This document shows, piece by piece, positions 22,560-34,832 of a DNA stretch of 64,000 bases; position 1 is the stretch's first letter, and each line of letters begins with the position of its first letter. A program made the translations under genes and the position numbers. Under the pieces are notes generated by a model. That model ran no database searches and was not told the DNA's origin. It was given only the letters and a program-made list of their open reading frames with translations. The DNA comes from Nectonema munidae (Eukaryota > Nematomorpha > Nectonematoida > Nectonematidae). The stretch is taken from contig JAUIRK010001055.1 of assembly GCA_030549495.1 (NCBI GenBank), positions 1,239,001-1,303,000 on the forward strand, given 5' to 3'.

Positions 22560-23960
22560 ACCTAGTGGGTACTGTGGTAGGTAGGTAGATAGAAGATATC
22601 TAAGCAACGTTGGTTGATATGTTTGTATCAATTGCTAACTTAGGGATTTGAAAGGATGGGAAGTAGGTTTATGATGTAAAATAGAAGTAAGAAAGCTTAA
22701 TGAAGTGAAAAGTGAGATCTAAGTTGCTTGTGTATGGTTATGGAATGGTGTTTGATAAAAGGTAGAGTTCAGTGTTGGTGGGAAGAGAGTAATAGTTATA
22801 TTATATTAAGAAAGATAGAGATATATTGAATGATTTTGTGGTATGATAAGAAGCTTAGTAGAGAGGAGGAAAGATCTTTAAAATATAAATGTGCTTTTTC
22901 AATGAGTTTGGATCGTTCTGATGAGAATATTGGACAATAGAGGATAATATGAATTGGAGTTTCAAAATGAGGGCAGCCAAATAGGCAAAATGGTTAGAGT
23001 CCAAATTAAAATTGCAGAAGTAAGCCTAAAAGGGGCAATGTGAGGTGAACCATCTTATTATGTTTCGAAGAAGAGTAATATTTTGATTTAGTGCAAATTG
23101 GGATAAGAAGGTAGGTATGTTGTTTGAGTAAAGCCATTCGTTTGTAATTTAGTTATTTATGGATGCTTCAAAAGTGAATAGAGGAAGGGCGTGGGGTAAA
23201 ATATGTTGAGATGTTATGGATGCGGATTTGGATAAGAGGTCTACTAAGAAATTCTCGAAGGAGGAGGAATGGGCAGGGCCCCAGAAAAGCTTAATTGAGA
23301 AATAGTTGCTAAGGTTGATTAATTTTTTGGCTAGGCTTAGTGTTGACGGGGAAATTTTTCTGTCAAGTTGTAGGTCTTTGATTATGTTTTGAGAGTCTGT
23401 GAAAAAGATTATGTGCTTCAACTTGGATCTAAAGATGATTAGGTTATCAATAATGTGGTTACATGATATTAGGAGTGCTGCAAATTCATATGCTTCAGTT
23501 TCATATGCGAAGGTGTTATTGTCTGTCTGCATTTGTTTTATGAAGAAATAATATTTGTATTGTGATGAAAAAAAGCGCAAGCAGCGGTCGCTTTGTTACG
23601 TGATTTTGAACCGTCGGTAAAAATTGAGAGTTGGTGGTGCGCATTTGAATTACATTTGTGTTTTATGGAGTTGAGTGCTAAGAATTTGTGGTGGCATATT
23701 TGATTTGAGTATGGGGTGGATTTCAATGGGTGAACAAGGTAGAATGGGTGTAGATGTGGTAAAACTTGGTAGTGGGAAAGTTGTGGGATATATTTTTCAT
23801 GAAGGGAATTGAAAAAGGTGAGCAAAGGGGTGGTGTGAGTTGAGTAAAGTTTCGTGAAATTATGTGGAGCTGGTGTAGAGTGGAAGGTAGATAGATATTT
23901 TTTAATTATGTTTTTCTTTAGGTTTAGGTATAAAGGTAAAGTATGCGTGAGAAGTTTCAA
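22560..23960 (-). mobile_element. LINE ORF2 C-terminal half with RNase H and zinc knuckle
   Basis: Minus strand. The RNase H domain holds all expected acidic positions: IFTDGSKSRNKATAACAFF, ETEAYEFAALL, IIFFTDSQNIIKDL and WGPAHSSSFENFLVDLLSK. One frameshift near 23550 separates the first from the rest. The frame then runs into PFCLFGCPHFETPIHII and stops at 22796. This is the I/Jockey/R1-type layout with RNase H and a terminal Cys-rich knuckle. The 3' region continues to a GTAG-type short repeat near 22560. Reverse transcriptase is missing: the copy stops at 23960 exactly where satellite array B begins. Confidence 0.85.
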
Positions 23961-24265
23961 ATTTTATATAAAATATATGTTTTTATACAAAATCGGTCAT
24001 GCTGTTTTCATTTTTGGACTTATTTTTTACATTTAGGATGTGAAAATACCTATAAGTGTTAATCAAATTTGCGGTTTACTTCTGAAAATTGTCTCTAAAA
24101 TATTCCTTCACATTTTACATAAAATATATGTTTTATACCAAATCGATCATGTTGTTTTCATTTCTGGACTCATTTTTTACATTTAGGATTTGAAAATACC
24201 TATAAGTGTTAATCAAATTTGCGGTTTACTTCTGAAAATTGTCTCCAAGAAAAAATTAAAACGAA
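23957..24265 (+). repeat. F1 satellite array B (two units)
   Basis: Two near-identical units about 152 bases apart with TTATACAAAATCGGTCATGC and GAAAATACCTATAAGTGTTA, then TTTGCGGTTTACTTCTGAAA. They abut the LINE at 22560-23960. Confidence 0.85.
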
Positions 24266-26763
24266 AATTTTTTTAAAAAAATTATTAAATTTCAAATTTT
24301 TCAATACCTGTCATCACTGCTGGAACAGTGGGATAAAATCTTAAAATTTAAACGATAAAGTATATTCTCAGTTATTGAATTAGCATCACAGGATTCAATT
24401 GTTGACATTGCAACCAGGCATTCTTCTACTTTACAATTTTTAACAAAACGTAAAACCTAAAATAATTTTGAAAAATGATATATTTTGATTCCTTTAGGAA
24501 TGCGACTGAAATATATTCTTTATTCGTAATATCCTTTGTTCCAAGAACTTTAAAACGAAATTTTGAAATGTGAGAATTATTAACACTATGCGCAATTTTT
24601 TTTAAAAGAAATTGAGATAAATTTATTTTGAGCAGAATGATATTTGTAAGAAGCAAACTTTAGAATTTCATTAGAAATCTAAATATTACAAAGAAAACAC
24701 TTAATAAAAACATTATTAATTTTACAACTTACTGTTTTAAATCTTTCATCAATATCCATTGTGTAAGGTTCAAAAACAGACCCCCAAAATGGTCAAAATT
24801 TACAAGCTGATGATTATCTTTTGATATTTTACCTTGAAACAGCGATTCATTCAAACATAAAAATTTTACTATTTTAAAAACACTTTCAAGATAATATCTA
24901 AAACTTGAGAAATTGATATAACCTTACAAATGAATAATATACAAAAATCTTACTTATTTTTTTCTATTTGCTTAGAAGTTAGGGAATAGGATATTTTTTC
25001 TTCAGTTTTTTGGTTCCTCAAAAAATCCAAATAAAAAATCATCTCGTAATCTTAAAAATGTTTTTAAATGATATAACTCATATGAAAAATTAAACCTATA
25101 TGTTTGGCGAGTCCTCTGTTTTTTCAACGCATGCTTCCAATTTAACAAACTCTTCTAACTAATTTTGAAGTTATCAGAAAAATTATACCTGCTATTCAAT
25201 CTGGAAATAGTGTAGTTGTTGAATTTGGATTTTCTAAAAGCAATGAAGTGGGTGAGAAACAACAGTCTGTGTAAAGAGAAAAGTGCGTTGTCTTGTCAAC
25301 TAATACTGATGTAAAGAGGCAGATTGTTTGATGGAAACACTGGCAAGAAAGTATCACAAATTAAATGATAAACGGAGGAGCATTGAATGTGAAGAAGAGT
25401 GGTACATTTTTTAGTCTTTTGATCTTACCACTTATCTGCGTTTATCTTTGCCACATATGGGGTTCTACTAACGCCTTTGTTATTTCTTCTCCGCATTTTT
25501 TATTTTCCGCCCTGCATTTTATCAGTTTGGATCCACCCAGCCCCGCATTATATCAATTTACACCTGCCATGCCCCGCATCTCATTTTTTGCATCAGCACC
25601 TGCACCAACGCTTAAAAAAAAGTGATGTTCGGATCTATCTCATATTATACTTTTAAACCTGAATAAAATTGGCACTTAAGGTATTTTATTATAAAACCAT
25701 TCATTCCAGAAACATTCATAAACAATTCATTCATTTCATTAACATTTCAGTTGATTTGAATAAAAATAAAACTATAAATCAGATAAATTTACAATTAGTT
25801 TATTTCATAGCACTGTTTAAAAAAAATATTATTGATGCTACTGGATTTCAAAGATCTCTCGCTGAGACTAAATGACCCACAAGACTAAAATTTCTTTCCC
25901 TTGTTGCGCTAGTTGCCATAATGGATAAGATATTTTGCAAAATATGTGAAAAATATGGAAAATTTGAGCAATTTTCTTTCCACCAATTTAAAAAAGTAGT
26001 AAAACTTTTCAATTTATGTTGCTAATAGTGTTGTATTTCGCTAGATTGAACTACCTCAATTTCATCATCAATTAACAGATGTGGAAAATGGCCTTTTTGT
26101 AGAATCAAGTGTAATTTGCACGAAGATTACTCATTGATTTTTGTTTTGGGTTAAAAAAATTGCAACTTTATGCAACAAATTTGGAATAAATTTTTCATTT
26201 AGTGTTTTCAAATATTTAGTTTTCAAAGAGAACATAGATTCAGTATCTTCTTCTTTAACTTGGCAATGCTTTTTCAATTTCGAAATCCATGGAAAAACTA
26301 TTCTTTCTTTCATTTCAATTACGATTCTACTTCATTTAACTATTTTCTCAATTTGCCATATATGTTACACATAGCAATTAAAAATAAACTATTTCCATAC
26401 AAGATAACACGCACGCACAAAATTTCATTTATTTTGTTTTTAATTTCGAAATTCATTGAGAGATTTAATAAATTTTTTGACAGGATAGCTTAATTTTCAA
26501 AAACTGTCACAATCAGATCTGCAATAAATTATTTATTTGAATCACAGAAGAATTCTATAAAGAAATAATTAATATTTTAAGGATGAACTTGGGGAAAAGT
26601 TACCCTTCCTGTCACAATGTTTGTTATTTTACCTTGGATCTTTCATTTTTCGTCCTTTTAAATTGGTTTGGTTTCTTGGAAATTCTTTGAGATATTGTGA
26701 CATTATATAAGCCATTTGTACTCGTAATTTGTTTTTTATCTAAGTTTTTGAAGACGATTACAA
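24266..26763. other. No gene recognised
   Basis: AT-rich. Frames such as 24426-24656 (minus) and 25365-25625 (plus) show no family match. 26440-26500 contains a short F2-like piece (TTTTTTGACAGGATAGCT). Confidence 0.3.
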
Positions 26764-27146
26764 TTAGGAAAACAATAATCTAAAAGCTTTTGACAAAGAT
26801 TTCTCATCATCATTCCCAATTTTCAAATTATTTGTTAAATTGATATCTATTTCATATTTTTCACTCTTAAGTTTGTCTGAAATATGGGAAAAGAAAACTC
26901 TATAAGGATCTAAATTTGCTTTGCTATACAGAACAAGACCAAGAAATAAGGGATTGTGTTTCGTATCACGTTTCACTACTCTTGGATTTTTATATGTGAA
27001 AAGAGTAACAAAATGAACTCCCAAATTAAAAGTTCTGTCAACACTTAACACTATATTTCCATTTTTAATTAAAATTTTAAGATCTAAGGTTTGTTGTTCT
27101 GTATAACATATTATAGAAGGGAGGTTACTTTTTGTTTTTAATGAAT
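26764..27146 (-). mobile_element. MULE-like DNA transposon transposase fragment
   Basis: A minus-strand frame reads NLPSIICYTEQQTLDLK, VLSVDRTFNLGVHFVTLFT, NPLFLGLVLYS, FFSHISDKL and KIGNDDEKSLSKAF. The series 'P.i..YT..Q..d', 'lgvDrTFNLg..fVt', 'p.flGp.l', 'ffsh', 'gsDdE.al..A' is the core of Mutator-like transposases common in invertebrate genomes, with the two catalytic Asp positions (VDRTF and NDDE) retained. The frame stops after LLFS; the rest is not found downstream. Confidence 0.65.
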
Positions 27147-27254
27147 TAATGCGTGTTTATTGAATCAAATAATTTTAAAAATTGGTCAGAAATATTGTTA
27201 ATTTATCAGAATTACTTAGCTCTTTCTAACGATACTTGGCATTTCTTATTTGTT

Positions 27255-28010
27255 TAGTATTTTGGATTGGTAAGGATGTCAAAGCACTTTCGAAAATCAA
27301 TTGATATGCTTGCAAACTGCTTGTTAAATATTAGTTGAAGATTGTTTGAGAGCGTTGTTGAGAGCTTGAAGAAGGTTTGGGCTTGACAAGGGTGAAGGAA
27401 ATAAAGTTGAGAGATTTCTAAAATGTAAGTAAAAGAAAACTGAGTGTGCTTAATGAGGATGGGTTCGATGGTTTTAATCGAAGAAGATAGTACGTTTAAT
27501 AAACTGGAGTGGGAGAGGATTTGGCTGAAGTTGGTTGGAAAATGACCTAGAGTTTTGATGCATGAGTTTATTCCATAGTTTTTCTCTGGAACTAGAATAT
27601 CCTAGAGTTTTGATGCGATGATTGTGTGTCGATAGGAGATTAAAAAAGGGCATTTGAATAATAGATGTTAAGGTGTTTCTAAAGCGTCGTTGCATAAACG
27701 GCAGGTTTGATTGTCGGTGAGTTTGATGTGATATAGATATGATTTACAGGGGCAGTGACCTGACAACCATCTTATTATGGATCGGGATGGGGTGAATTTG
27801 TTGATGGCTTAGAATTGGTGTTTTGCTTTTATATCCGGTATATCTAAAAGCGTGGTGTTGGAGGACTTGGTGGTAATTTGTTGCCATGATTAAAAGTGTG
27901 TAAAGTGAGGTTTTGAGTGAGAACGTTGGGGTTTATGGAAGTTAGGTGTAATGTGTGTATTTTGGAAAGGGCTTGTTTAGCGAGCAAGTTTTTCTTCTAA
28001 AAAAAATTAA
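27255..28010 (-). mobile_element. Second LINE copy, C-terminal end only
   Basis: Minus strand. LLAKQALSKIHTLHL (end of RNase H) is followed by FTPSRSIIRWLSGHCPCKSY and DNQTCRLCNDALETP with an in-frame stop before HLLFKCP; a frame change leads to NLLSTHNHRIKTLGYSSSR. The Cys-rich knuckle C-x2-C-x8-H-x4-C matches the LINE at 22.56 kb, as does the tail (TCAAAGCACTTTC, ATATGCTTGCAAACTGC near 27.27 kb). It is 5'-truncated and decayed. Confidence 0.75.
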
Positions 28011-28991
28011 TATTCTCTTTTATTTTTGAAAATATAAAGGTTTGGTTAGAGTTTTTGTGGATAGGATAAGAGCCTAAATACTTATTACTACTACCTTTAT
28101 TAAGTTATCATCTAAAAAATCTCCAACCAACTTAGGATATTCCTAAGTTTATTAGTGTTTATTATTAGTAGTCAAAATTTACGACCCGTTTAAACCAGGT
28201 CACTACAGGATAAAGTTCTATCATTATAACGTCTCCAAATCTTTCTACGTTTTCCAACCTGAAATATATGTATCAGAACTTAGCCAGACCGGTTATTTCA
28301 GTGGTATTGCTATGGTGAAGAGACTGATAAACATAAAATTTATTCCAAATGGCACAGGGTTAGTGGATGTTCTACAAACAATGTGAGTGGGCTCACAAAA
28401 GGGATGTTAAGATTAGCAAACTTAGTTCATTTTGGGATATGGGTGAGACAATGGTCCATCAATTATTCTATTTTTTTTTTAAAAATATATGTATATTAAT
28501 TTGATTAACAAGGAACTAGGTTGAGTAAAAATACTGAATATAAAAAAAACACAATAAAATAAGATTAAAAAGGAAGAAGTAAATTGAAAGTAATATAATT
28601 AAAGCTACACTTAAAAGCAAACAAAGAAAAAATATAAAGAAAGAGAAAAGTGAAGTTTAAAATTTGGAAGAATGACAACATTATGATTGGAGTTGAATAA
28701 AAATAAAAAATATTGTGACAATATATAGAATAACTTTTAGCGATGAGTATTTTAAATTTCTGAAATTTTTTTTAAACAGAAATGATCTAAATCTCTAAAA
28801 TGTCAGTTAATTTTTTCTTGTTTTGTTTAAATACTTAAAGTTAGTGTATGTTCTCTTTTTGTCATATATTATTAGAATTTTTTATTTTTTTGACTGACCC
28901 TTAAAATAAAATTTCATTTAGTCTATTTTTAAATAATAATAATTTTTTATTGAACAAAAAAAGATACACTTTTTAACGCTATCAATGTTCC
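28011..28991. other. No feature recognised
   Basis: AT-rich with a less AT-rich patch at 28185-28450 that has no open frame or repeat match within this window. Confidence 0.3.
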
Positions 28992-28995
28992 TTAA

Positions 28996-29109
28996 CCCTT
29001 TCAGGACCATAATTTTGAAGAATAATCGTCTACTTTTTTTACAATTGGATTTTGTATGTTATAAGCAGACGATTATTATTTCTTGGTACACACACTAAGC
29101 CTTAAAGGG
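28996..29109. mobile_element. piggyBac-type MITE A
   Basis: TTAA duplication at 28992-28995 and 29110-29113 flanks a 114-base unit with ends CCCTTTCAGG and CTTAAAGGG. The interior carries AATCGTCTAC and GCAGACGATTA as an inverted pair. TTAA targets with CCC/GGG ends are the piggyBac signature; it is non-coding. Confidence 0.75.
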
Positions 29110-29762
29110 TTAAGGAACGCAGAAGAGCTCTTACTTTCAATGGAATTAAATAGGAAATACTAAAGTCTCATTTGCTTGGTCCTAAATGAGTTTAGTCAAC
29201 CGCCTTAAACCAGACTTCTTTAATCCGAATCTTTCATTATCCTTATATTTTTTTTTACTTTTTCTCTCAGCCCTTGGATTCATGAAAGATAAAAAGATGA
29301 ATTTTTTAAATAAAAATCTATAATTATTGACTTTTTTGGTATAATACTTTAGTTTTATGGTATTTTATTACTCCGTAAAATTAAATTTACAATTAGCGTT
29401 TTTATTTTGAAATATTTTCTTATTAATTATGATTCATATGTCACCCTACTACTGCTCCACATTATAAAATAGCCGGCTTCTAAAAATTCAAAAAAAAGCA
29501 GACGATTTATTTTTTTAAACCATTGAAGGTATTTATTGTAATTTTTTCCAGCTTTTATATTGAAAAGGAAAATAATTCTTTTTATAGATGACAAGTATTT
29601 AAATATCAATAGCCATTGTGAATCATATTTTTATTAAAATATTTCTAGTGGAGAAAAACCCACAAATGGAGGGCTTAACCATTTTTAATGTATCCAAAAC
29701 TTTCTTTAGGTTTGCCAGATGTCTCAGTTTTACTGCATTGTTTCGGGTTTATCTTCGCTTAA

Positions 29763-29868
29763 CCCATTTACGACCAATGTTCCCAAAGGGGACGCAGACG
29801 AATTCCTACTTTAAATGGAATTAAATAGGAATTACTAAAGTCGTCTGCTTTGCTTGGTCTTAAATGGG
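29763..29868. mobile_element. piggyBac-type MITE B
   Basis: TTAA at 29759-29762 precedes CCCATTTACGACCAA; the right end is TTGGTCTTAAATGGG, followed by GTAA (one mismatch). The interior has GCAGACGAATTCC and AAGTCGTCTGC. Same family as MITE A and MITE C. A diverged half-copy (GAATTAAATAGGAAATACT) also lies at 29114-29200. Confidence 0.7.
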
Positions 29869-29869
29869 G

Positions 29870-32124
29870 TAATATCGGAATGCCCGGTCATTTACAACAA
29901 TTCCAATTTTTAACTCACTAATCTTATAATTTCAAAAAGGAGTTTATACGAATTTAACTCTTAATATTGATTATCTCTTTTTTTTTAGATAAAAACTCCT
30001 TTTTTACTTTTAAAGTTTTTGTTATATTAATTATTTTTTTAAGATAAAAATTTTTTTTAAGAATTACATAATAGCTCTAAAGCGATGTCATGCTTTTTTC
30101 AACAGTTATTCGCACCTATGTTGCTCTATCTCAAGCTTCTCTTTTTCTAAGTTTCTATAAAGTTTCTTTTCTAGGCTTCTTCTCTTTCTTTATCAGTTTC
30201 TTTTTTAAACCAATGCTTTATTTTTTATTTTTAACGATCCTATTATATTCCATCTTTATGTGCTTCGATGATATTTGTGATTTCCATGGCCGCTGGAACC
30301 TTACCATGGTGAGGCAAAAAAATAAAAAAATTAGTTAATAAACCTGTTATGAATAGACAAAAACAAGAAATCAAATTCGAGATTATTAAAAATATTTTTT
30401 TAAAATAAAACCTTTTGTTTATGTAAAAACAATAATAGAAATGATCATGACATTATTAAAAAAAATAAAGCCATATACGATAACAAAGTTATAGTAAAAT
30501 AAATAAGTTATACTATAGATAAATGGCCAAAAATAATTTAAAACTCATTTACAGTTTTATAAAATTGACCATATAAGTTAAACAGTAATATTTTTCATTA
30601 AAATAAAAATTGCGTTAGAAAATAATTATTTATCTTTTCCAAAAAATAAAAATATTTAAAGTCTAGAGAGGGGGATCAAATATCCTGTTTCCTACCCCTA
30701 GCGGACGCCCATGGTTATTTCATAAATTTTGGCTTCTTTATTTTATCACGGTTGGAGTATTTTTTTGTCGTATAAATGCCAGTACTTCTACCTTAGAACA
30801 AACAACATCCCTATACACATTGAATACTACACAGTTTTTAAATTCATAGGAAATTCTTAAAATTTTAATCGTTTCTGAAAGAGCGGCAAATCAAAATTCA
30901 AAGAATGCATTTTGACGATGTCAGTAAAAAGTCTTATTATATTATAATATAAAAATTTTGATGTAATTTTATAATCTGAAACCTGCCATTTTTGATTTTG
31001 TAATTTTATTCTATAAAAATGGTATTTGAAATTTGCTTTTCACCTTATGTAGGGAGGCAAAAGCGATTTTTCATTCTTCTATTTTTACTTTCTATAGTTG
31101 TTTGACTGTTTTATTCAACAAATTTGGTATAAAAAAATAACCAAATGAAGTTGGGATTATGATAATTAATTATTTTAATTTCTATATTTTGATAATTATC
31201 ATCGAAGAAATCAATGATTCCTCCTCAATTTTCTCCTTAAATGAAAAATAAAATTAAAAAACATAATATATGCAATGATCGCGCTAAAGAATATTAGAGG
31301 CATTTATTCGTAAAATAAAAACATCAAACTCTTTTTAGCTTTTTTTCCAAAAGAAAATGACTTTTGAGATAAAGACAGAATAATGTAACACATATAAGCT
31401 AAAAAAGTTTTCCAAGAAAATCATAAAAATGTTTTGTTCGTCTCATATTTTCAATACAAACGAGGCCCAAGTCGACAAGTATTACTGTTTATAAATATAT
31501 TAAATTTACATCTATATATTTTGACTCTAACCAATGGAAAAACTTCAATAAAGCAATGCTTTCATTATATTTTCTTTTTTTTTAGAATTTCTTCTATCAC
31601 ATATCATCACCCACATAATTTGAAATGGTGACTTTAATGTTGAAGCTGGTTATTGTAATTTCCTGGATTTAATCACCAGTAAATTTTCTTCTTTTTTTGC
31701 AGTTGGAGTTGTGTGCAGTGCTTTCGCTATAAATGTGCAATGTCATTTCGTATCGGCCATTATCATAGATCCCTCAATTAAATAGAAGGACTAGTAAATT
31801 GCTTTCTCGTCTACGAAAATTGGGGCTCACTCTTTTAAGATGTAAAGTCGTTTATGTATGTAAACAATGGTACACGCCAAAAACATGACGAAGTTTGTGC
31901 ATTTTTGACTTTTTATAAAATAATAATAATTCATGTAACTCATCACAAGGCAGCATCAAAAATGCTTCCTAAGTCGTATTAGCTTATTTATGTGCACTAA
32001 CAGTTACTTGATACAAATATATTTTGATTTTATTTTATTAGCTCTGCTATGTAAAATATACTAACTTTTCTTTATCTAAAATGTTCTTTTTATTTTTTAG
32101 ACTTTGAAAAACTGTTTTTTGATT
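29870..32124. other. No gene recognised
   Basis: AT-rich. Frames at 30090-30338 and 31434-31631 are Phe/Leu-rich without a family match. A GC-richer spot at 30665-30715 has no partner in the window. Confidence 0.3.
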
Positions 32125-33185
32125 ATGTCTCGTTTGTGTTTGAACAAAGTTGATAATTTTTGTTATATTTGTGGAGAAATAACATTTGAAGCACAAAAGC
32201 TATATCCTATTACTAAAAATATTAGGAAAGCTTATTTTTTGTATTTTGGATGTCATGATCAGGATAAAAACTGGACTCCTCACATTTGCTGTAACAAATC
32301 TGCTACAAATTTACGACAATGGTTGAACAAAAATCTACAACTCACTAAAAATAAAGCGGAACTTTTGGTTTCTCGACTCCAAGAATGGAATTTACTAGAA
32401 CCAAATGCTAATATTTTCTTCATTCAGAAATCGCCACAAAAATGCTAACAAATTTTTTGTGCAAAAAGATGATGACAATATTTTCAACTTGATATCAAAA
32501 ATGAAAATTTAGTACAATGCTTCTTATTTGGAGATTATTTATTGATTCTTCGAAAAGTAGTGTTAAGGGTGTTTCGTTGAATAATGGAAACAATAAGCCA
32601 TCCGTTCCTATTGCATATTCATCGCAAATGAAAGAAACCTATGAAAATTTAAAACGTATGTTTGAGAATATTAAATACAATGAACATCAATGGGAAATAT
32701 GGGGTGACCTAAAAGTACTTGCAACAGTGATGGGGTTGCAAAGTGGTTACACGAAGTACTGCTGTCTTTTGCGTGAATTGGATAGCCGAGCAAGAAATAC
32801 GCATTACATCAAAAAAGGACCGAAATCAAGGAATTTAACACGCGATGTAAAACATGTTACATATCCTAGTTTAGTATCGTCAGAGAAAGGCCTTTACATA
32901 TCAAACTAGGAGTAATGAAAAACTTTGTAAAAGCAATTTACAGAGGTTATTTCATTTACTTAAAGCAAAAGTTTTCTTTTTTAAGTGAAGTCTAAATTAA
33001 AGAAGGAATTTTTATTGGACCTCAAATTCGCAAACTTTTTGATGACAAATTTTTTGAAACAGTTTTCAGCATAAAAGAAAAGCAGCCTGGAGTTCATTTA
33101 AATTAGTGGCCAAAGGATTTTTGGGAAACAAGAAAGAAAGCAATTTTGCTGAACTTATAGTGAATACATTTATATATATATAAGT
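32125..33185 (+). mobile_element. Unclassified transposase-like family, N-terminal to middle part (copy 1)
   Basis: The ATG at 32125 opens MSRLCLNKVDNFCYICGE, then YFGCHDQDKNWTPHICC (Cys/His-rich N-terminal module, four Cys plus His). Next comes NKAELLVSRLQEWNLLEP; after a break, LFIDSSKSSVKGVSLNNGN, SQMKETYENLKRMFENI, WGDLKVLATVMGLQSGYTKY and, after further breaks, MKNFVKAI, KEGIFIGPQIRKL and FKLVAKGFLGNKKESNF. I recall this protein order as a frequent 'uncharacterized' multi-copy family in arthropod and Hydra annotations. It is repeated, broken and also present on the other strand at 50.3-51.6 kb, so I call it a mobile element. Superfamily unknown to me; FIDSS, GDLK and the EEQGERFHQD of copy 2 are candidate D/D/E positions (inference). 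No TIRs found. Confidence 0.6.
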
Positions 33186-33863
33186 TAAAATTTTATTAAG
33201 TCATATCTAATCAAAAGTTTTAACAATTATTTTTAAACTCATCATAAAAAATTACATACAAGTATGTTCTTTTCCTAAAAAAAGCAATAATAAATTCAAA
33301 ATGCTGAAATAATTTAACTTGTTTTCCAGGGTTCTCTGTTGACAGCATACAAGAAGTGTAAATGTGTAAGGTTGTCGAGGAAACTTCAGAGATGGACCAG
33401 GGGCGTACATTCGGGAGCTGGGCAACTGTATATTCAATGTTTCAGCTGGGCGAGGGTAGCTTGATTGACGTTATGCCAAATGAGTTTTCCAGTTTGCTAT
33501 AGATTAAACATATCTATGCTTGTCTTCATCTTCTGCTCATAAATGGATAAGATGGCAATAGACCGGCCAACCATCATTTATTTTCGTTCGTGCTTAATCC
33601 TATTAGTGCATTTTACGCCACCCTCCAATAAAAAATTAATTGTACAAAATGGGCTGAATTATATCCTTTCAAATTTTGTGACTTTTCCTTAGCTGCATCT
33701 TTTGGTACCATTTTCATGGTAGTTGAATGACCTTCTCATGTCAATCAAAATCAAAAATTGACACTTTTCAACAAAATTTTGACATTAATTGTAGTTAACC
33801 TGATAACTACTCCCTTGAAAGTTTATAATTATATACGGTTTTGAACATATAACACTTTACATA

Positions 33864-33944
33864 TTTAATTTTGTCAATAATCATAGTTACTTTTTAGAAA
33901 ATGTTAATTAAAATTTTGATTAATGAAAAATATATCTAATAAAA
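33864..33944 (+). repeat. 80-base direct repeat, copy 1
   Basis: TTTAATTTTGTCAATAATCA through AATATATCTAATAAAA is nearly identical to 34966-35045, which lies inside the hAT element at 34833-36191. It leads directly into satellite array C; a similar lead-in (AAATATATCTAATAAAATAT) precedes array A. Confidence 0.85.
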
Positions 33945-34610
33945 TATTCCTTCAAATTTTACATGAAATATATGTTTCTTTCTATACCAAGGTTTCATTT
34001 CTGGACTCGGTTTTCGCTTTTATGATTTGAAAATATCTGCAAGTGTCAATCAAATATGCAGTTTACGCCTGAAAGCGGTCTCTAAAAATATTATCTCAAA
34101 TTTTATATAAATTATATGTTTTATACCAAATCAACCATGCCTATTTTCATTTCTGAACTCATTTTTCACATTTAGAGGTTTTAAAATATCAGTCAAAATT
34201 TGCGGTTTACTTCTAAAAGCTATCTCCAAAAATATTCTCTCAATTTTACATGAAATATTTGTTTTTATACCAAATCAACCAATGCTAGTTTCATTTATGC
34301 ATTCAATTTTTGCATTTAGGACTTGAAAATACCTATAAGTGTCAATCAAATGTGCGGTTTACTTCTAAAGATTGTCTCCAAAAATATTTTCAAAATTTCA
34401 AATAAAATATATGTTTTTATACTAAATCGGCAATTCTTATTTTATTTCTGTACTCCGATTTGGATAGTATGGCTAAAAAATCTCGAAGTGTTAATTGAAT
34501 TAGTGATGTATGCCAGAAAATCAGTTTTTTCCAAAAAATTATTTTTGAGAAATTTTTTCAGAAAATCGTTATATATTGGCTATATAGTAAAAAATAAATT
34601 GTTTGTGTAG
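33945..34610 (+). repeat. F1 satellite array C (about four units)
   Basis: Units starting TTTTACATGAAATATATG near 33957, 34107, 34245 and 34400 carry CTTGAAAATACCTATAAGTG and TGCGGTTTACTTCTAAAG. Same orientation as arrays A, B and D. The last unit degrades after 34500. Confidence 0.85.
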
Positions 34611-34832
34611 ATTTTAGCCTTATACTTTCTTCAATGATGCTGATTATGAAATATTTATTTAAAAAAAAAGAAAAACAAAACGTATTATAAAATCTTTTGA
34701 AGATTAGTATGAAAGAAGGAAGGAACCTGAAAACAAATTGAAAAGAGAACGTGTGGTCGAAAGAAAGAATTTTTAAAAAGAAGTGTGAATCTTGACTAAA
34801 TGGAATATTTACCATCTTCCAATGAACTAGGA

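Noticed and set aside
25365-25625. 86-codon plus frame as a secreted protein
   Set aside because: Hydrophobic and Pro/Ser-rich by composition; no family match and no supporting neighbour exon.
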